Assembly: GCA_031414805.1 (NCBI GenBank)
Contig: JANOQJ010000059.1
Coordinates: 42,521 to 106,520 of the forward strand
Direction: 5' to 3'
Length of the DNA stretch: 64,000 nucleotides
Source of the DNA: JAAFIW01 sp031414805
Lineage (GTDB): Bacteria; Pseudomonadota; Gammaproteobacteria; Burkholderiales; Burkholderiaceae_C
Shown: in pieces, positions 1-7,983 of the stretch
Position numbering within the stretch: position 1 is the stretch's first letter
Layout of the letters: each line of letters starts with the position of its first letter
Notes under the pieces: generated by a model
What the model saw: only the letters and a program-made list of their open reading frames with translations
What the model was told of the DNA's origin: nothing
The model's database searches: none
Translations under genes and position numbers: made by a program

Positions 1-666
1 GACGAAAGCGCTCTCATGGTCTGGCAGGCGTGCGCTTTGCGAAAGGCTCGCAGCCGCACGCTCAAAGGCAAGTATCTGACGGGGACGATCACACCGCAGT
101 GGCTGCGTGATCTCGTTCGCCTGTCGTCATTCGAGTCCGGTCCCTTACTGGCCCAGGAGTACTTGTCCAACTATGGCATCGCCCTCGTGTTCGAGCGGCA
201 CTTTGACAAGACCTACCTCGACGGCGCAGCGATGCTGGACGGAGAGATTCGCATCGTGGCGCTCACCCTCCGCCATGACCGTGTTGACAACTTCTGGTTT
301 GCGCTGCTGCACGAGTTGATTCACGTGCAGCGGCACCTGACGCCGGAAGCGCCTTGTTTCGCAGACAACCTGGACGACAAGACGCGAACCAGCGATCAGG
401 AGCAAGAGGCTGACCGTGAAGCGGGGGAGGCGTTGATACCTGAGGAAGTTTGGGCAACCGCCGCTGTCAGCACGAGCTATGCCGCCGACGATGCCATTGC
501 TCTGGCCAGACAACTGCAGATCCATCCTGCCATCGTCGCAGGACGTGTGCGCAAACAAACTGATAACTGGCGGCTGCTGTCTAACTTGATCAGTTCAGCC
601 GGCAAGGTTTCTGACTTGTTCATCAACCAACTGACTTGCCAGCAAATAGAAAGGAGCTATCAATGA
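1..666 (+). CDS. ImmA/IrrE family metallo-endopeptidase (5' end outside window)
   Basis: The frame is open from base 1, so the start codon and probably an N-terminal HTH domain lie upstream of the window. An internal ATG at 16 opens 216 residues but is unlikely to be the true start. A zinc-metalloprotease motif HELIHVQRH sits about 100 residues after that ATG, with downstream acidic residues (DQEQEADREAGEAL) that would supply the third ligand, as in ImmA/IrrE (COG2856) proteins. Family members often cleave repressors or antitoxins, and they occur next to defence and toxin-antitoxin genes. It lies 197 bp upstream of the ubiquitin-like operon on the same strand. Whether it is co-transcribed with that operon is inference. 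The family call is secure; the substrate is unknown. Confidence 0.85.
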   Translation, partial: DESALMVWQACALRKARSRTLKGKYLTGTITPQWLRDLVRLSSFESGPLLAQEYLSNYGIALVFERHFDKTYLDGAAMLDGEIRIVALTLRHDRVDNFWFALLHELIHVQRHLTPEAPCFADNLDDKTRTSDQEQEADREAGEALIPEEVWATAAVSTSYAADDAIALARQLQIHPAIVAGRVRKQTDNWRLLSNLISSAGKVSDLFINQLTCQQIERSYQ

Positions 667-680
667 CGCCGTACAAATAG
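663..680 (+). other. Five-codon open frame with strong Shine-Dalgarno
   Basis: AAGGAG at 651-656 is well spaced before an ATG at 663 that reads only MTPYK before TAG. The ATG overlaps the stop of the protease gene. It may be the relic of a lost downstream gene, a leader peptide or chance. Nothing shows that it is functional. Confidence 0.3.
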
Positions 681-682
681 GA

Positions 683-708
683 AAGGGCAAGCTTGTGAGC
701 TTGCCCTT
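683..708 (+). terminator. Perfect 11-bp hairpin after the protease gene
   Basis: The arms 683-693 and 698-708 are perfectly complementary (AAGGGCAAGCT / AGCTTGCCCTT) around a four-base TGTG loop. There is no clear U-tract downstream. It could be a terminator, an mRNA-stabilising hairpin or a processing site separating the protease gene from the ubiquitin-like operon. The rest of 709-863 shows no gene. Confidence 0.5.
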
Positions 709-863
709 AGGGGTGAATCCAGCTTTTACACAGGACTCGGTTTGGCGATTGAGAGTGTGTTCAGGCTGGTGCCTCAAGTCAAGGCTTTCAAGCGATGTCC
801 GTAGTTTTTCGTGGCGATCCTGCCACGAATCAATGTTCATTTCGCTTTACGAAAGGGGTAGTT

Positions 864-1985
864 ATGCCCAACGAAAACACACCAACCTCAATCATGTCAA
901 CTCATCAAACTCACATTTCATCTATTGAAGTCGCTAGCGCAGACCTAGTCTTTCAACCCGTCTCCCTCTCTGACGCCACTCCAACCGGTGCGCAAATTGC
1001 CGCAGCTGCGGGATTCAACCCAGCTCAACAAGCATCGGTGCTACTTCTGCTACCAAACGGTGAGCTGGAAGACATTCGTCCTGACGAAGTTGTCGATCTG
1101 ACTCAAAAGACGGGCCGCTTCATCGTCGTCGAAAGTGATCGCTCTTTCCGTCTGACCATTGATGGCAAGCGGATCGACTGGCCTTACCGAGTCATCTCTG
1201 GCAGCGTCATCCGTCGGCTTGGTCAAGTGCAAGGCGACAAGGTGATCTACTTCGATCGCAATGATCAGGCTGACAAGCTGATCAAGGACAGTGAGATCGT
1301 AGATCTTGATAGCGGTGGCGTTGAAGCCTTTTACAGCCGCGCCGCCACTTGGGTGCTCAATGTCCAGGGAGTTCGACTGGAGATCGGTACACCAACTGTC
1401 GTCGTCAGCGAAGCCCTAACCCAAGCCGGTTTCGATGTTAACCAAGGCTGGCACATCTTCTTGAAGGTCACGGGGCAGCCGAAACAGTCGCTTGAGCTCA
1501 CCTCGGTGGTAGACCTGCGAACCCCAGGTATCGAGAAAATTCGGCTCACCCCCAAAGACGTAAGTAACGGTGAGACCGCGCAAGCGGTTCGCCGTGACTT
1601 TGCTCTATTGGACATAGATGAAAGCTTCCTGGATGAGCGCTTTGCGCACTGGGAAACGGTGATCGAAAACCAGCGTCGTTGGTTGCTGATTTATGGATAT
1701 CACGTGCCACAAGGTTACAGCGCACGCCGTTTGACCTTGGCCCTGGATGTGCCGCCAAGCTACCCCGGGGCACAGATTGACATGTTCTATGTCAGCCCAC
1801 ATCTTTTGCTCAGTAACGGTCAGGCATTGGCATGCACCGAAACTCAAGAGATCGTCAACGGCGTCACGTATCAGCGCTGGTCTCGTCATCGCACAACTGC
1901 GTCGGAGTGGCGCCCCGATACGGACACGGTGATCACGCATCTGGCCCTGGTGGAGTCAGCGTTGGCGAAGGAGGTGCAGCAATGA
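864..1985 (+). CDS. Multiubiquitin protein fused to E2-like domain
   Basis: The 373-residue product starts at ATG 864, preceded by GAAAGGGG at 851-858. Three tandem beta-grasp, ubiquitin-like repeats are visible at about residues 26-92, 95-157 and 163-229. Each ends in a VDL...G.(E/R) strand of the kind seen in the Multiubiquitin family. Residues about 243-365 resemble the prokaryotic E2 family E domain (DVPPSYPGAQIDMFYVSP, later QRWSRHR). Cys324 is the only cysteine in the whole protein and is the obvious candidate for a thioester-forming residue. No ubiquitin-like unit shows a C-terminal Gly-Gly. The TGA overlaps the ATG of the E1/JAB gene. Such operons are known from comparative genomics; a conjugation function here is inferred, not shown. 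Confidence 0.85.
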   Translation: MPNENTPTSIMSTHQTHISSIEVASADLVFQPVSLSDATPTGAQIAAAAGFNPAQQASVLLLLPNGELEDIRPDEVVDLTQKTGRFIVVESDRSFRLTIDGKRIDWPYRVISGSVIRRLGQVQGDKVIYFDRNDQADKLIKDSEIVDLDSGGVEAFYSRAATWVLNVQGVRLEIGTPTVVVSEALTQAGFDVNQGWHIFLKVTGQPKQSLELTSVVDLRTPGIEKIRLTPKDVSNGETAQAVRRDFALLDIDESFLDERFAHWETVIENQRRWLLIYGYHVPQGYSARRLTLALDVPPSYPGAQIDMFYVSPHLLLSNGQALACTETQEIVNGVTYQRWSRHRTTASEWRPDTDTVITHLALVESALAKEVQQ

Positions 1986-3373
1986 ACCCGTCTACCAACC
2001 TGACGCTCACTTCCTCCCTGCATGAACGTCTTTATAGCCACCTATTCCCTGGTGATGGACTTGAAGCGGCTGCAATCCTCCTTTGTGCCCGCACCCCAGG
2101 TCCTCGCATCAGGCTTTTGGCTCAAGATGTTGTACTTGTTCCTTATGCCGAATGTACACAGCGACACGCGGACTACTTGGTCTGGCCCGGTATGGCGATT
2201 GAAGAAGCAATCGACAGAGCGGAAGCAAACGACCTGTCGCTTGTACTGATTCATTCGCATCCGGGGGGGCTGTATGGGTTCTCCCCGCACGACAATCAAA
2301 GCGACCATCAAACGATGCCCGGACTTTTTCAAGCTCTTGGGCCTCTGCATGGCACCGCTGTCATGACACCAGATGGTGCCATCTTGGCTCGCCTTTACAA
2401 ACCGGAGTTGACTCAGATTCCCATCGACGTTGTCTCAGTACCAGGTGATGACCTTAAGTGGTGGTGGGCAGACGGTGTGTTCCCAAAGCGTCCAATGGCC
2501 TTCACAAGCCATGCACGAGATGAGATGGCTCGACTGTCAGCCTGCGTCGTGGGCGTATCAGGAACGGGCTCCGTAGTCGCCGAACAGGTCGCAAGATTGG
2601 GCTTTGGGCAGGTCATCTTGATCGACTTCGACAAACTTGAAGAACGTAATCTCAATCGCATACTCAACTCCACCGTGCACGGAGCCAAAACTGGGCAAGC
2701 CAAGGTGGAGGCCTTTGCAGAAGCTGTTGTGCAATACCGCGGTGGGGGTGTGGCAGTTCCTCTGAATGCGTCTATTTGCAGCCGTGAAGCAGTGCTGCTT
2801 GCAAGCCAAGCCGATGTAATCTTTTCTTGCGTTGACACCCTGGACGCAAGGCACATCGCTGACTTAATCGCATTGAGTTTCTTGATCCCACTTTTTGATG
2901 TGGGCGTCTCGATTCCTACACGAAAGGCCGGTGAGGCGATTGCAATTGCCGATGTATGTGGCCGCATTGACTACGTACAACCTGGTGGCGCGACATTGCA
3001 AGATCGCGGTGTCTATGACCCTGTGTCTTTGCGGGCTGAGTATCTTCGGCGAACCGCGCCGAATGCGCACCTTGATGAAGTTCAAGCGGGCTACTTGAAA
3101 GGCGTTTCTGAACAAGCACCTGCGGTTATTTCCTTGAACATGCGAGCGGCCTCGGCGTGCGTGAACGAGTTCATCGCACGCGCTTACCCGTTCAGACACA
3201 GTCCCAATGCTGAGCAAGCTCGCACGGAGTTCAGCTTGGCCGCCAACGACGAGGACTTTACCGAAGAAGGATCGTTCAAGAACCAGCCGAATCTCCACTT
3301 GGCCCGCGGTGCCATGGAGCCGCTACTTGAACTGCCTTCATTGCGGGCCCAAAAGGCAAAGGACAAGCAATGA
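1982..3373 (+). CDS. JAB/JAMM isopeptidase-E1-like ThiF fusion
   Basis: The 463-residue protein starts at ATG 1982 with AAGGAGG at 1968-1974; the start overlaps the previous stop by ATGA. Residues about 10-150 form a JAB/MPN domain with the JAMM signature H91-S-H93-P then S101-P-H-D104, and a candidate upstream glutamate at E28. Residues about 180-390 form a ThiF/E1 nucleotide-binding fold: G191-x-x-G194-x-G196, an acidic LIDFD strand end at 213-217, then NLNR at 223-226. E1-like enzymes adenylate a ubiquitin-like C-terminus; JAB proteases remove or mature ubiquitin-like proteins. Having both in one chain with the polyubiquitin-E2 gene next door suggests a compact conjugation/deconjugation system. 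The E1 catalytic cysteine cannot be assigned with certainty (C283 and C326 are candidates). Confidence 0.88.
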   Translation: MNPSTNLTLTSSLHERLYSHLFPGDGLEAAAILLCARTPGPRIRLLAQDVVLVPYAECTQRHADYLVWPGMAIEEAIDRAEANDLSLVLIHSHPGGLYGFSPHDNQSDHQTMPGLFQALGPLHGTAVMTPDGAILARLYKPELTQIPIDVVSVPGDDLKWWWADGVFPKRPMAFTSHARDEMARLSACVVGVSGTGSVVAEQVARLGFGQVILIDFDKLEERNLNRILNSTVHGAKTGQAKVEAFAEAVVQYRGGGVAVPLNASICSREAVLLASQADVIFSCVDTLDARHIADLIALSFLIPLFDVGVSIPTRKAGEAIAIADVCGRIDYVQPGGATLQDRGVYDPVSLRAEYLRRTAPNAHLDEVQAGYLKGVSEQAPAVISLNMRAASACVNEFIARAYPFRHSPNAEQARTEFSLAANDEDFTEEGSFKNQPNLHLARGAMEPLLELPSLRAQKAKDKQ

Positions 3374-3702
3374 ACTTCAAAACGCTCGCCCTGCGGGCTT
3401 TTGATGCCGTTGCTCCTGCTAGACGCCTGTCTGTTGTGGAGAGCGACTGCTTACCGGACTCATTACCCTTGAGAAGCTTGGTGCTTGCACGCGAGGACGA
3501 CGAAGACTGGTGTGTTGGGTTTCGCTGTCCATGCAGGTGTGGACGCAAGATTGAGCTTCTTGTCATCAAGGAAGCCAAGCCTCGCTGGGATCTAAAAGTC
3601 GACGCCGCTGACAGACCCACCCTTACACCGTCAGTATGGCTTCGTGATGGGTGCAAGTCGCACTTCTGGATCCGCAAGGGCGAGGTGCAATGGTGCGACT
3701 AA
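3370..3702 (+). CDS. DUF6527-type small Cys-rich protein
   Basis: The 110-residue product starts at ATG 3370, overlapping the E1/JAB stop by ATGA. It has a cysteine cluster C48, C53, C55, C57 and a C-terminal group C95, H98, C109 (motifs CPCRCG and SHFWI..GEVQWC). This pattern fits a small zinc-binding domain and matches what I recall of DUF6527 proteins that accompany multiubiquitin/E1 genes. A RING- or treble-clef-like E3 role is a tempting inference, but the sequence alone does not prove it. It is the last gene of the operon. The 109 bp to the convergent gyrB stop hold no further gene. Confidence 0.7.
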   Translation: MNFKTLALRAFDAVAPARRLSVVESDCLPDSLPLRSLVLAREDDEDWCVGFRCPCRCGRKIELLVIKEAKPRWDLKVDAADRPTLTPSVWLRDGCKSHFWIRKGEVQWCD

Positions 3703-3811
3703 CAGTTCGGCACTTGTAATGGACAAGAACTCAAGACATCTCAATAGCCCTGTCAGCGTTTCACTAGCCCGGCACAGATCTCACCAACCGTGTTACCCCC
3801 GCGAAACATGT

Positions 3812-6457
3812 TCAAACATCAATATTCGCCGCCCTCAACGCATTCGTCTCAATAAAGTCCCTGCGCGGCTCCACCTCATCCCCCATCAGCATCGTGAACA
3901 CCCGATCCGCCTCAATCGCGTCGTCAATCTGCACCTTCAGCAGCCTGCGCACGGCCGGGTCCATGGTGGTTTCCCAGAGTTGTTCGGGGTTCATTTCGCC
4001 CAGGCCTTTGTAGCGTTGGCGGGCGGTGGCGTGTTCGGCTTGGGCCAGGAGCCAGGCCATGGCCTGGCGGAAGTCGGCTACTTTTTCTTCCTTCATTTTT
4101 TCGCCTTCGCCGCGCGTGACGCGCGAGCCTTCGGCCAGCAGGCCGCGGAAGGTGTTGGCGGCTTCGGCCAGGGCGGCGTAGTCGGCGCCGTGCACAAAGT
4201 CTTGCGTGAGCACGCTGCTTTTCACGTTGCCGTGGTGGCGGCGGCTGATGCGCAGGATGGGTTTGTCGGTGCGCACGTCGAACTCGCCGGCTACCTCGGC
4301 GGGGCTGGCGGCGGCGCCGTCGGTGGCTTGCAGGGCTTTTTGCAGGGCAATGGCGGAGGCTTCGGCTTCGGCCACGGTGTCCAGGTTGATGTGTACGCCG
4401 TCGGCCAGGGCGCGCAGGGCTTCGGCGTCCATGAAGTTGGACAGGCGGGCAATGACGCTTTGGGCCAGCTGGTGTTTGCGGGCCAGCTCGGCCAGGGTTT
4501 CACCGTTGATGACCGTTGACGACGCGCCGCCGGTGTGAACGGCCGCGTCTTTCAGGGCTACTTTGAGCAGGAAGCGGTCCAGGTCGGGCGCGTCTTTGAG
4601 GTATTGCTCTTCTTTGCCCACTTTCACTTTGTACAGCGGCGGCTGGGCGATGTAGATGTGTCCGCGCTCGACGAGCTCGGTCATCTGGCGGTAGAAAAAG
4701 GTGAGCAGCAGGGTGCGGATGTGGGCGCCGTCCACATCGGCGTCGGTCATGATGATGATGCGGTGGTAGCGCAGCTTGGCGACGTTGAAGTCGTCGTTGC
4801 CCGGGGTCAGGCCACCCGTGTTGCCGATGCCGGTGCCCAGGGCGGTGATGAGCGTGAGGATTTCGTTGCTGGTGAGCAGCTTTTCGTAGCGGGCTTTTTC
4901 CACGTTCAAAATCTTGCCGCGCAGGGGCAGGATGGCCTGGAATTTACGGTCGCGGCCCTGCTTGGCGGAGCCACCGGCGGAGTCGCCCTCGACGATGTAG
5001 ATCTCGCACAGCGCCGGGTCTTTCTCCTGGCAGTCGGCCAGCTTGCCGGGCAGGCCCATGCCATCCAGCACACCCTTGCGGCGAGTCATCTCGCGGGCCT
5101 TGCGCGCGGCTTCGCGGGCGCGGGCGGCTTCGATGATTTTGCCGACGATGATTTTGGCGTCGGCCGGGCGCTCTTGCAGGTAGTCGCCCAAGGTGCGGGC
5201 CACCACATCTTCAACCGGGCCGCGCACTTCGGAGCTGACCAACTTGTCTTTGGTCTGGCTGCTGAATTTGGGCTCAGGCACTTTGACGCTCAGCACGCAG
5301 CACAGGCCTTCGCGCATGTCGTCACCCGTCACCTCCACCTTGGCTTTTTTTGCCAGCTCGGTGTCGTCGATGTATTTGTTGATGACGCGTGTCATCGCGG
5401 CGCGCAGGCCGGTGAGGTGGGTACCGCCGTCGCGCTGGGGAATGTTGTTGGTGAAGCAGAGCACTTGCTCGTTGTAGCCGCTGTTCCACTGCATGGCCAC
5501 TTCAACGCCGATGTTGGTGTTCTGGTCGCTTTGCTTGTCGCCCATGGCCACAAACACGTTGGGGTGCAGCACCTGCTTGCCCTTGTTGATGAACTGCACA
5601 AAGCCTTTAACACCGCCTGCGCCGGCAAAGTCGTCTTGCTTGCCGGTGCGCTCGTCGAGCAGGCGGATGCGCACGCCGTTGTTCAGAAAGCTCAGCTCGC
5701 GCAGGCGCTTGCTCAAGATTTCGTAGTGAAAGTCGTTGTTCTGCGTGAAGATTTCGGTGTCAGGCAGAAAGTGCACCTCGGTGCCACGCTTTTCGGTTTC
5801 ACCCATCACCTGCATGGGGGAGACTTCAACGCCGTTGAACTGCTCGACGATGCGGTTTTGCACAAACCCTTTGCTGAATTCTAGCACGTGCACCTTGCCT
5901 TCGCGCCGCACGGTCAGGCGCAGCATTTTGGACAGCGCGTTGACACAGCTCACACCCACGCCGTGCAGGCCGCCCGAGACCTTGTAGCTGTTCTGGTTGA
6001 ACTTGCCGCCAGCGTGCAGCTCGGTCAGGGCGATTTCGGCAGCACTGCGCTTGGGCTCGTGCTTGTCGTCCATCTTGATGCCGGTGGGGATGCCGCGGCC
6101 GTTGTCGACCACGGAAATCGAGTTGTCGGAATGGATGGTGACAACGATGTCGTCGCAATGGCCAGCCAGCGATTCGTCAATCGAGTTGTCGACCACCTCA
6201 AACACCAGGTGGTGCAGGCCGGTACCGTCTGACGTGTCGCCTATGTACATGCCGGGGCGCTTGCGCACCGCTTCCAGGCCTTCCAGGATCTGGATGGAGC
6301 CCTCGCCATAGCCTTCGCTGGCACCGGCCTGGTGTGCGTCGATGGTGGGCTGGTAGTTGGAGCTTTCGGTGTTCGTGGCGTCGTTGGGGCCCGTGCTGGC
6401 GCTAGGGACGCCGGGGGCGCTGGTGGGTGGCGTATCGGGCGTGTTTTCTTCAGACAT
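3812..6457 (-). CDS. gyrB: DNA gyrase subunit B
   Basis: The 881-residue ATPase subunit of DNA gyrase introduces negative supercoils with GyrA. The GHKL ATPase motifs (VDNSIDE, GRGIPTG, GGLHGVGVS) lie in the first 200 residues. The TOPRIM region has EGDSAGGSAKQGRD, DADVDGAHI and PLRGKILNVEKA, and the C-terminus has the YKGLGEMNPEQL and RRDFIE motifs. The start was set at the ATG at 6457 (MSEENTPD); an in-frame ATG 11 codons upstream is less likely. The unusually long C-terminal half between TOPRIM and YKGLGEM is rich in Ala and is typical of larger beta/gamma-proteobacterial GyrB. It follows dnaN directly, without recF. Confidence 0.97.
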   Translation of the reverse strand: MSEENTPDTPPTSAPGVPSASTGPNDATNTESSNYQPTIDAHQAGASEGYGEGSIQILEGLEAVRKRPGMYIGDTSDGTGLHHLVFEVVDNSIDESLAGHCDDIVVTIHSDNSISVVDNGRGIPTGIKMDDKHEPKRSAAEIALTELHAGGKFNQNSYKVSGGLHGVGVSCVNALSKMLRLTVRREGKVHVLEFSKGFVQNRIVEQFNGVEVSPMQVMGETEKRGTEVHFLPDTEIFTQNNDFHYEILSKRLRELSFLNNGVRIRLLDERTGKQDDFAGAGGVKGFVQFINKGKQVLHPNVFVAMGDKQSDQNTNIGVEVAMQWNSGYNEQVLCFTNNIPQRDGGTHLTGLRAAMTRVINKYIDDTELAKKAKVEVTGDDMREGLCCVLSVKVPEPKFSSQTKDKLVSSEVRGPVEDVVARTLGDYLQERPADAKIIVGKIIEAARAREAARKAREMTRRKGVLDGMGLPGKLADCQEKDPALCEIYIVEGDSAGGSAKQGRDRKFQAILPLRGKILNVEKARYEKLLTSNEILTLITALGTGIGNTGGLTPGNDDFNVAKLRYHRIIIMTDADVDGAHIRTLLLTFFYRQMTELVERGHIYIAQPPLYKVKVGKEEQYLKDAPDLDRFLLKVALKDAAVHTGGASSTVINGETLAELARKHQLAQSVIARLSNFMDAEALRALADGVHINLDTVAEAEASAIALQKALQATDGAAASPAEVAGEFDVRTDKPILRISRRHHGNVKSSVLTQDFVHGADYAALAEAANTFRGLLAEGSRVTRGEGEKMKEEKVADFRQAMAWLLAQAEHATARQRYKGLGEMNPEQLWETTMDPAVRRLLKVQIDDAIEADRVFTMLMGDEVEPRRDFIETNALRAANIDV

Positions 6458-6526
6458 GGTGATTTCTCGGGTGCAGACGCAAAAGTTCAACGCCAGGGGT
6501 TCAATTTATGAATCAAAACAGATTAC

Positions 6527-6567
6527 AGCCCTTGTATATATTGCTCAAGCAGCTATTATTTTTATAG
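6527..6567 (-). repeat. Dispersed ATAGCTGCTTGAGCA repeat, copy 1
   Basis: Full-length copy of the 41-45 bp family, read on the minus strand, in the gyrB-dnaN spacer. It has the flanking CTAT...ATAG dyad, the TGCTTGAGCA core and the ACAAGGGCT end. Confidence 0.85.
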
Positions 6568-6603
6568 TGTTTAAAACAATGAGCCAAGCCGAACAGCGGC
6601 CGG

Positions 6604-7710
6604 CTAAATGCGCATCGGCATCACAACGTATTTGAAGCTGGGGTTCTCGGGAATGGACAACAAGGCCGAGCTGTTGGAATCGGCCAGCTCCAGACACACC
6701 ATTTCCTGGCCCATGTTGGCCAGGGCGTCGATCAGGTAGGTGACGTTGAAACCGATTTCAATTTCGTCGCCTGCGTAGTCGATGTCCAGCTCGTCCACGG
6801 CTTCTTCCTGCTCGGCGTTGTTGCTGGCCACGCGCAGGGTGCCAGGCTCAATGTTCAGGCGCACACCCTTGAACTTTTCGCTGGTGAGAATGGCGGTGCG
6901 CTGCAGGCTTTTCAGCAGGGGCTCGCGCCCCATGGTGATCAGGTTTTTGTGATTTTTGGGAATCACGCGGTTGTAGTCGGGGAACTTGCCTTCGACCAGC
7001 TTGGTGATGAATTCCATGCCTTCAAACGTGAATTTGGCCTGGTTGTTAGCAAACTGCATCTCGATGCTGCCATCACCGTCGCTGAGCAGGCGCTGCATTT
7101 CGATCACGGTTTTGCGCGGCAAGATCACCTCTTGCTTAGGCACTTCCACATCAAGCAGGGCGGAAGTGAAAGCCAGGCGGTGGCCATCGGTGGCGACCAG
7201 GCTGAGCTGCTTGCCTTCGGCGACGAACAGGATGCCGTTGAGGTAGTAGCGGATGTCGTGCACCGCCATCGCAAAGCTGACCTGGTTAAGCAGGTCGCGC
7301 AGGGTTTTTTGCGGCACGCTGAACACCGGCCCGTAGCTGGCAGATTCCTGCACCAGCGGGAAGTCTTCCGCCGGCAGGGTTTGCAAGGTGAAGCGGCTTT
7401 TGCCGCCCTTGAGAATCAGCTTGCTCTGGCTGGATTCCAGACTGACCGTCTGGTCCGACGGCATGGTGCGCAGAATGTCGATGAGCTTGCGGGCACCCAC
7501 CGTGGTAGTGAAGTTGCCTGCGTCACCGTCCAGCGTGGCCGTGGTGCGGATCTGGATTTCCAGATCGCTGGTGGTGACTTGCACCGCCTGGCCGATTTTG
7601 CGGATCAGCACATTGGCCAGAATGGGTAGGGTGTGGCGCCGTTCCACGATGCCTGCCACTGACTGTAGAACAGCCAGCACTTTGTCTTGTGTTGCCTTCA
7701 GAACGATCAT
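6604..7710 (-). CDS. dnaN: DNA polymerase III beta sliding clamp
   Basis: The 368-residue product has the usual length of DnaN and the characteristic start MIVLKATQDKVLAVLQ, an internal RRHTLPILANVL segment and the C-terminal YVVMPMRI. It forms the ring-shaped processivity clamp for DNA polymerase III. The gene lies between dnaA and gyrB on the minus strand, as expected at the origin. No recF follows it; the 146-bp spacer to gyrB carries a dispersed repeat instead. Confidence 0.97.
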   Translation of the reverse strand: MIVLKATQDKVLAVLQSVAGIVERRHTLPILANVLIRKIGQAVQVTTSDLEIQIRTTATLDGDAGNFTTTVGARKLIDILRTMPSDQTVSLESSQSKLILKGGKSRFTLQTLPAEDFPLVQESASYGPVFSVPQKTLRDLLNQVSFAMAVHDIRYYLNGILFVAEGKQLSLVATDGHRLAFTSALLDVEVPKQEVILPRKTVIEMQRLLSDGDGSIEMQFANNQAKFTFEGMEFITKLVEGKFPDYNRVIPKNHKNLITMGREPLLKSLQRTAILTSEKFKGVRLNIEPGTLRVASNNAEQEEAVDELDIDYAGDEIEIGFNVTYLIDALANMGQEMVCLELADSNSSALLSIPENPSFKYVVMPMRI

Positions 7711-7983
7711 GTCTTCCTCTTGTTTAATTTCTCTAATTCAAATTAGTAGTAGATAGTAAGGACGGCTTGTTTCTGTGGGTAAGCCGTATTTTCTCTTTTT
7801 TTTCAAGCACTTAGCGACTTTAGAACTGTGTGTACACGGGTCTGTTTATGCAGATGGAAAAGATGAACAACTTTGCGATGTGGCAGTTCACTGTGGATAA
7901 GTCATCAGTTGTGCCAGCGTTGTCCACATAGTTGTCATGTTCGTGTCATGAAGCGTTTTGCAGGTTGCGAGGGACGTCATGCA
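7711..7983. other. oriC: Candidate replication origin (oriC) with DnaA boxes
   Basis: The dnaA-dnaN spacer contains a perfect DnaA box on the minus strand, TGTGGATAA at 7892-7900. It also has two one-mismatch boxes, TTGTCCACA at 7920-7928 and TGTGGGTAA at 7774-7782. An AT-rich tract runs about 7721-7805, including a run of nine T at 7795-7803, and would suit as an unwinding element. Gene direction diverges around this locus. The alternative origin is the dnaA-rpmH spacer, which also has near-boxes. Confidence 0.6.

Noticed and set aside
3812..6490. Long open frames opposite gyrB, dnaN, yidC and the SdrD-like gene
   Set aside because: Ala/Gly/Val-rich or His/Gln/Arg-rich antisense translations with no domain pattern; they are shadows of high-GC coding sequence.
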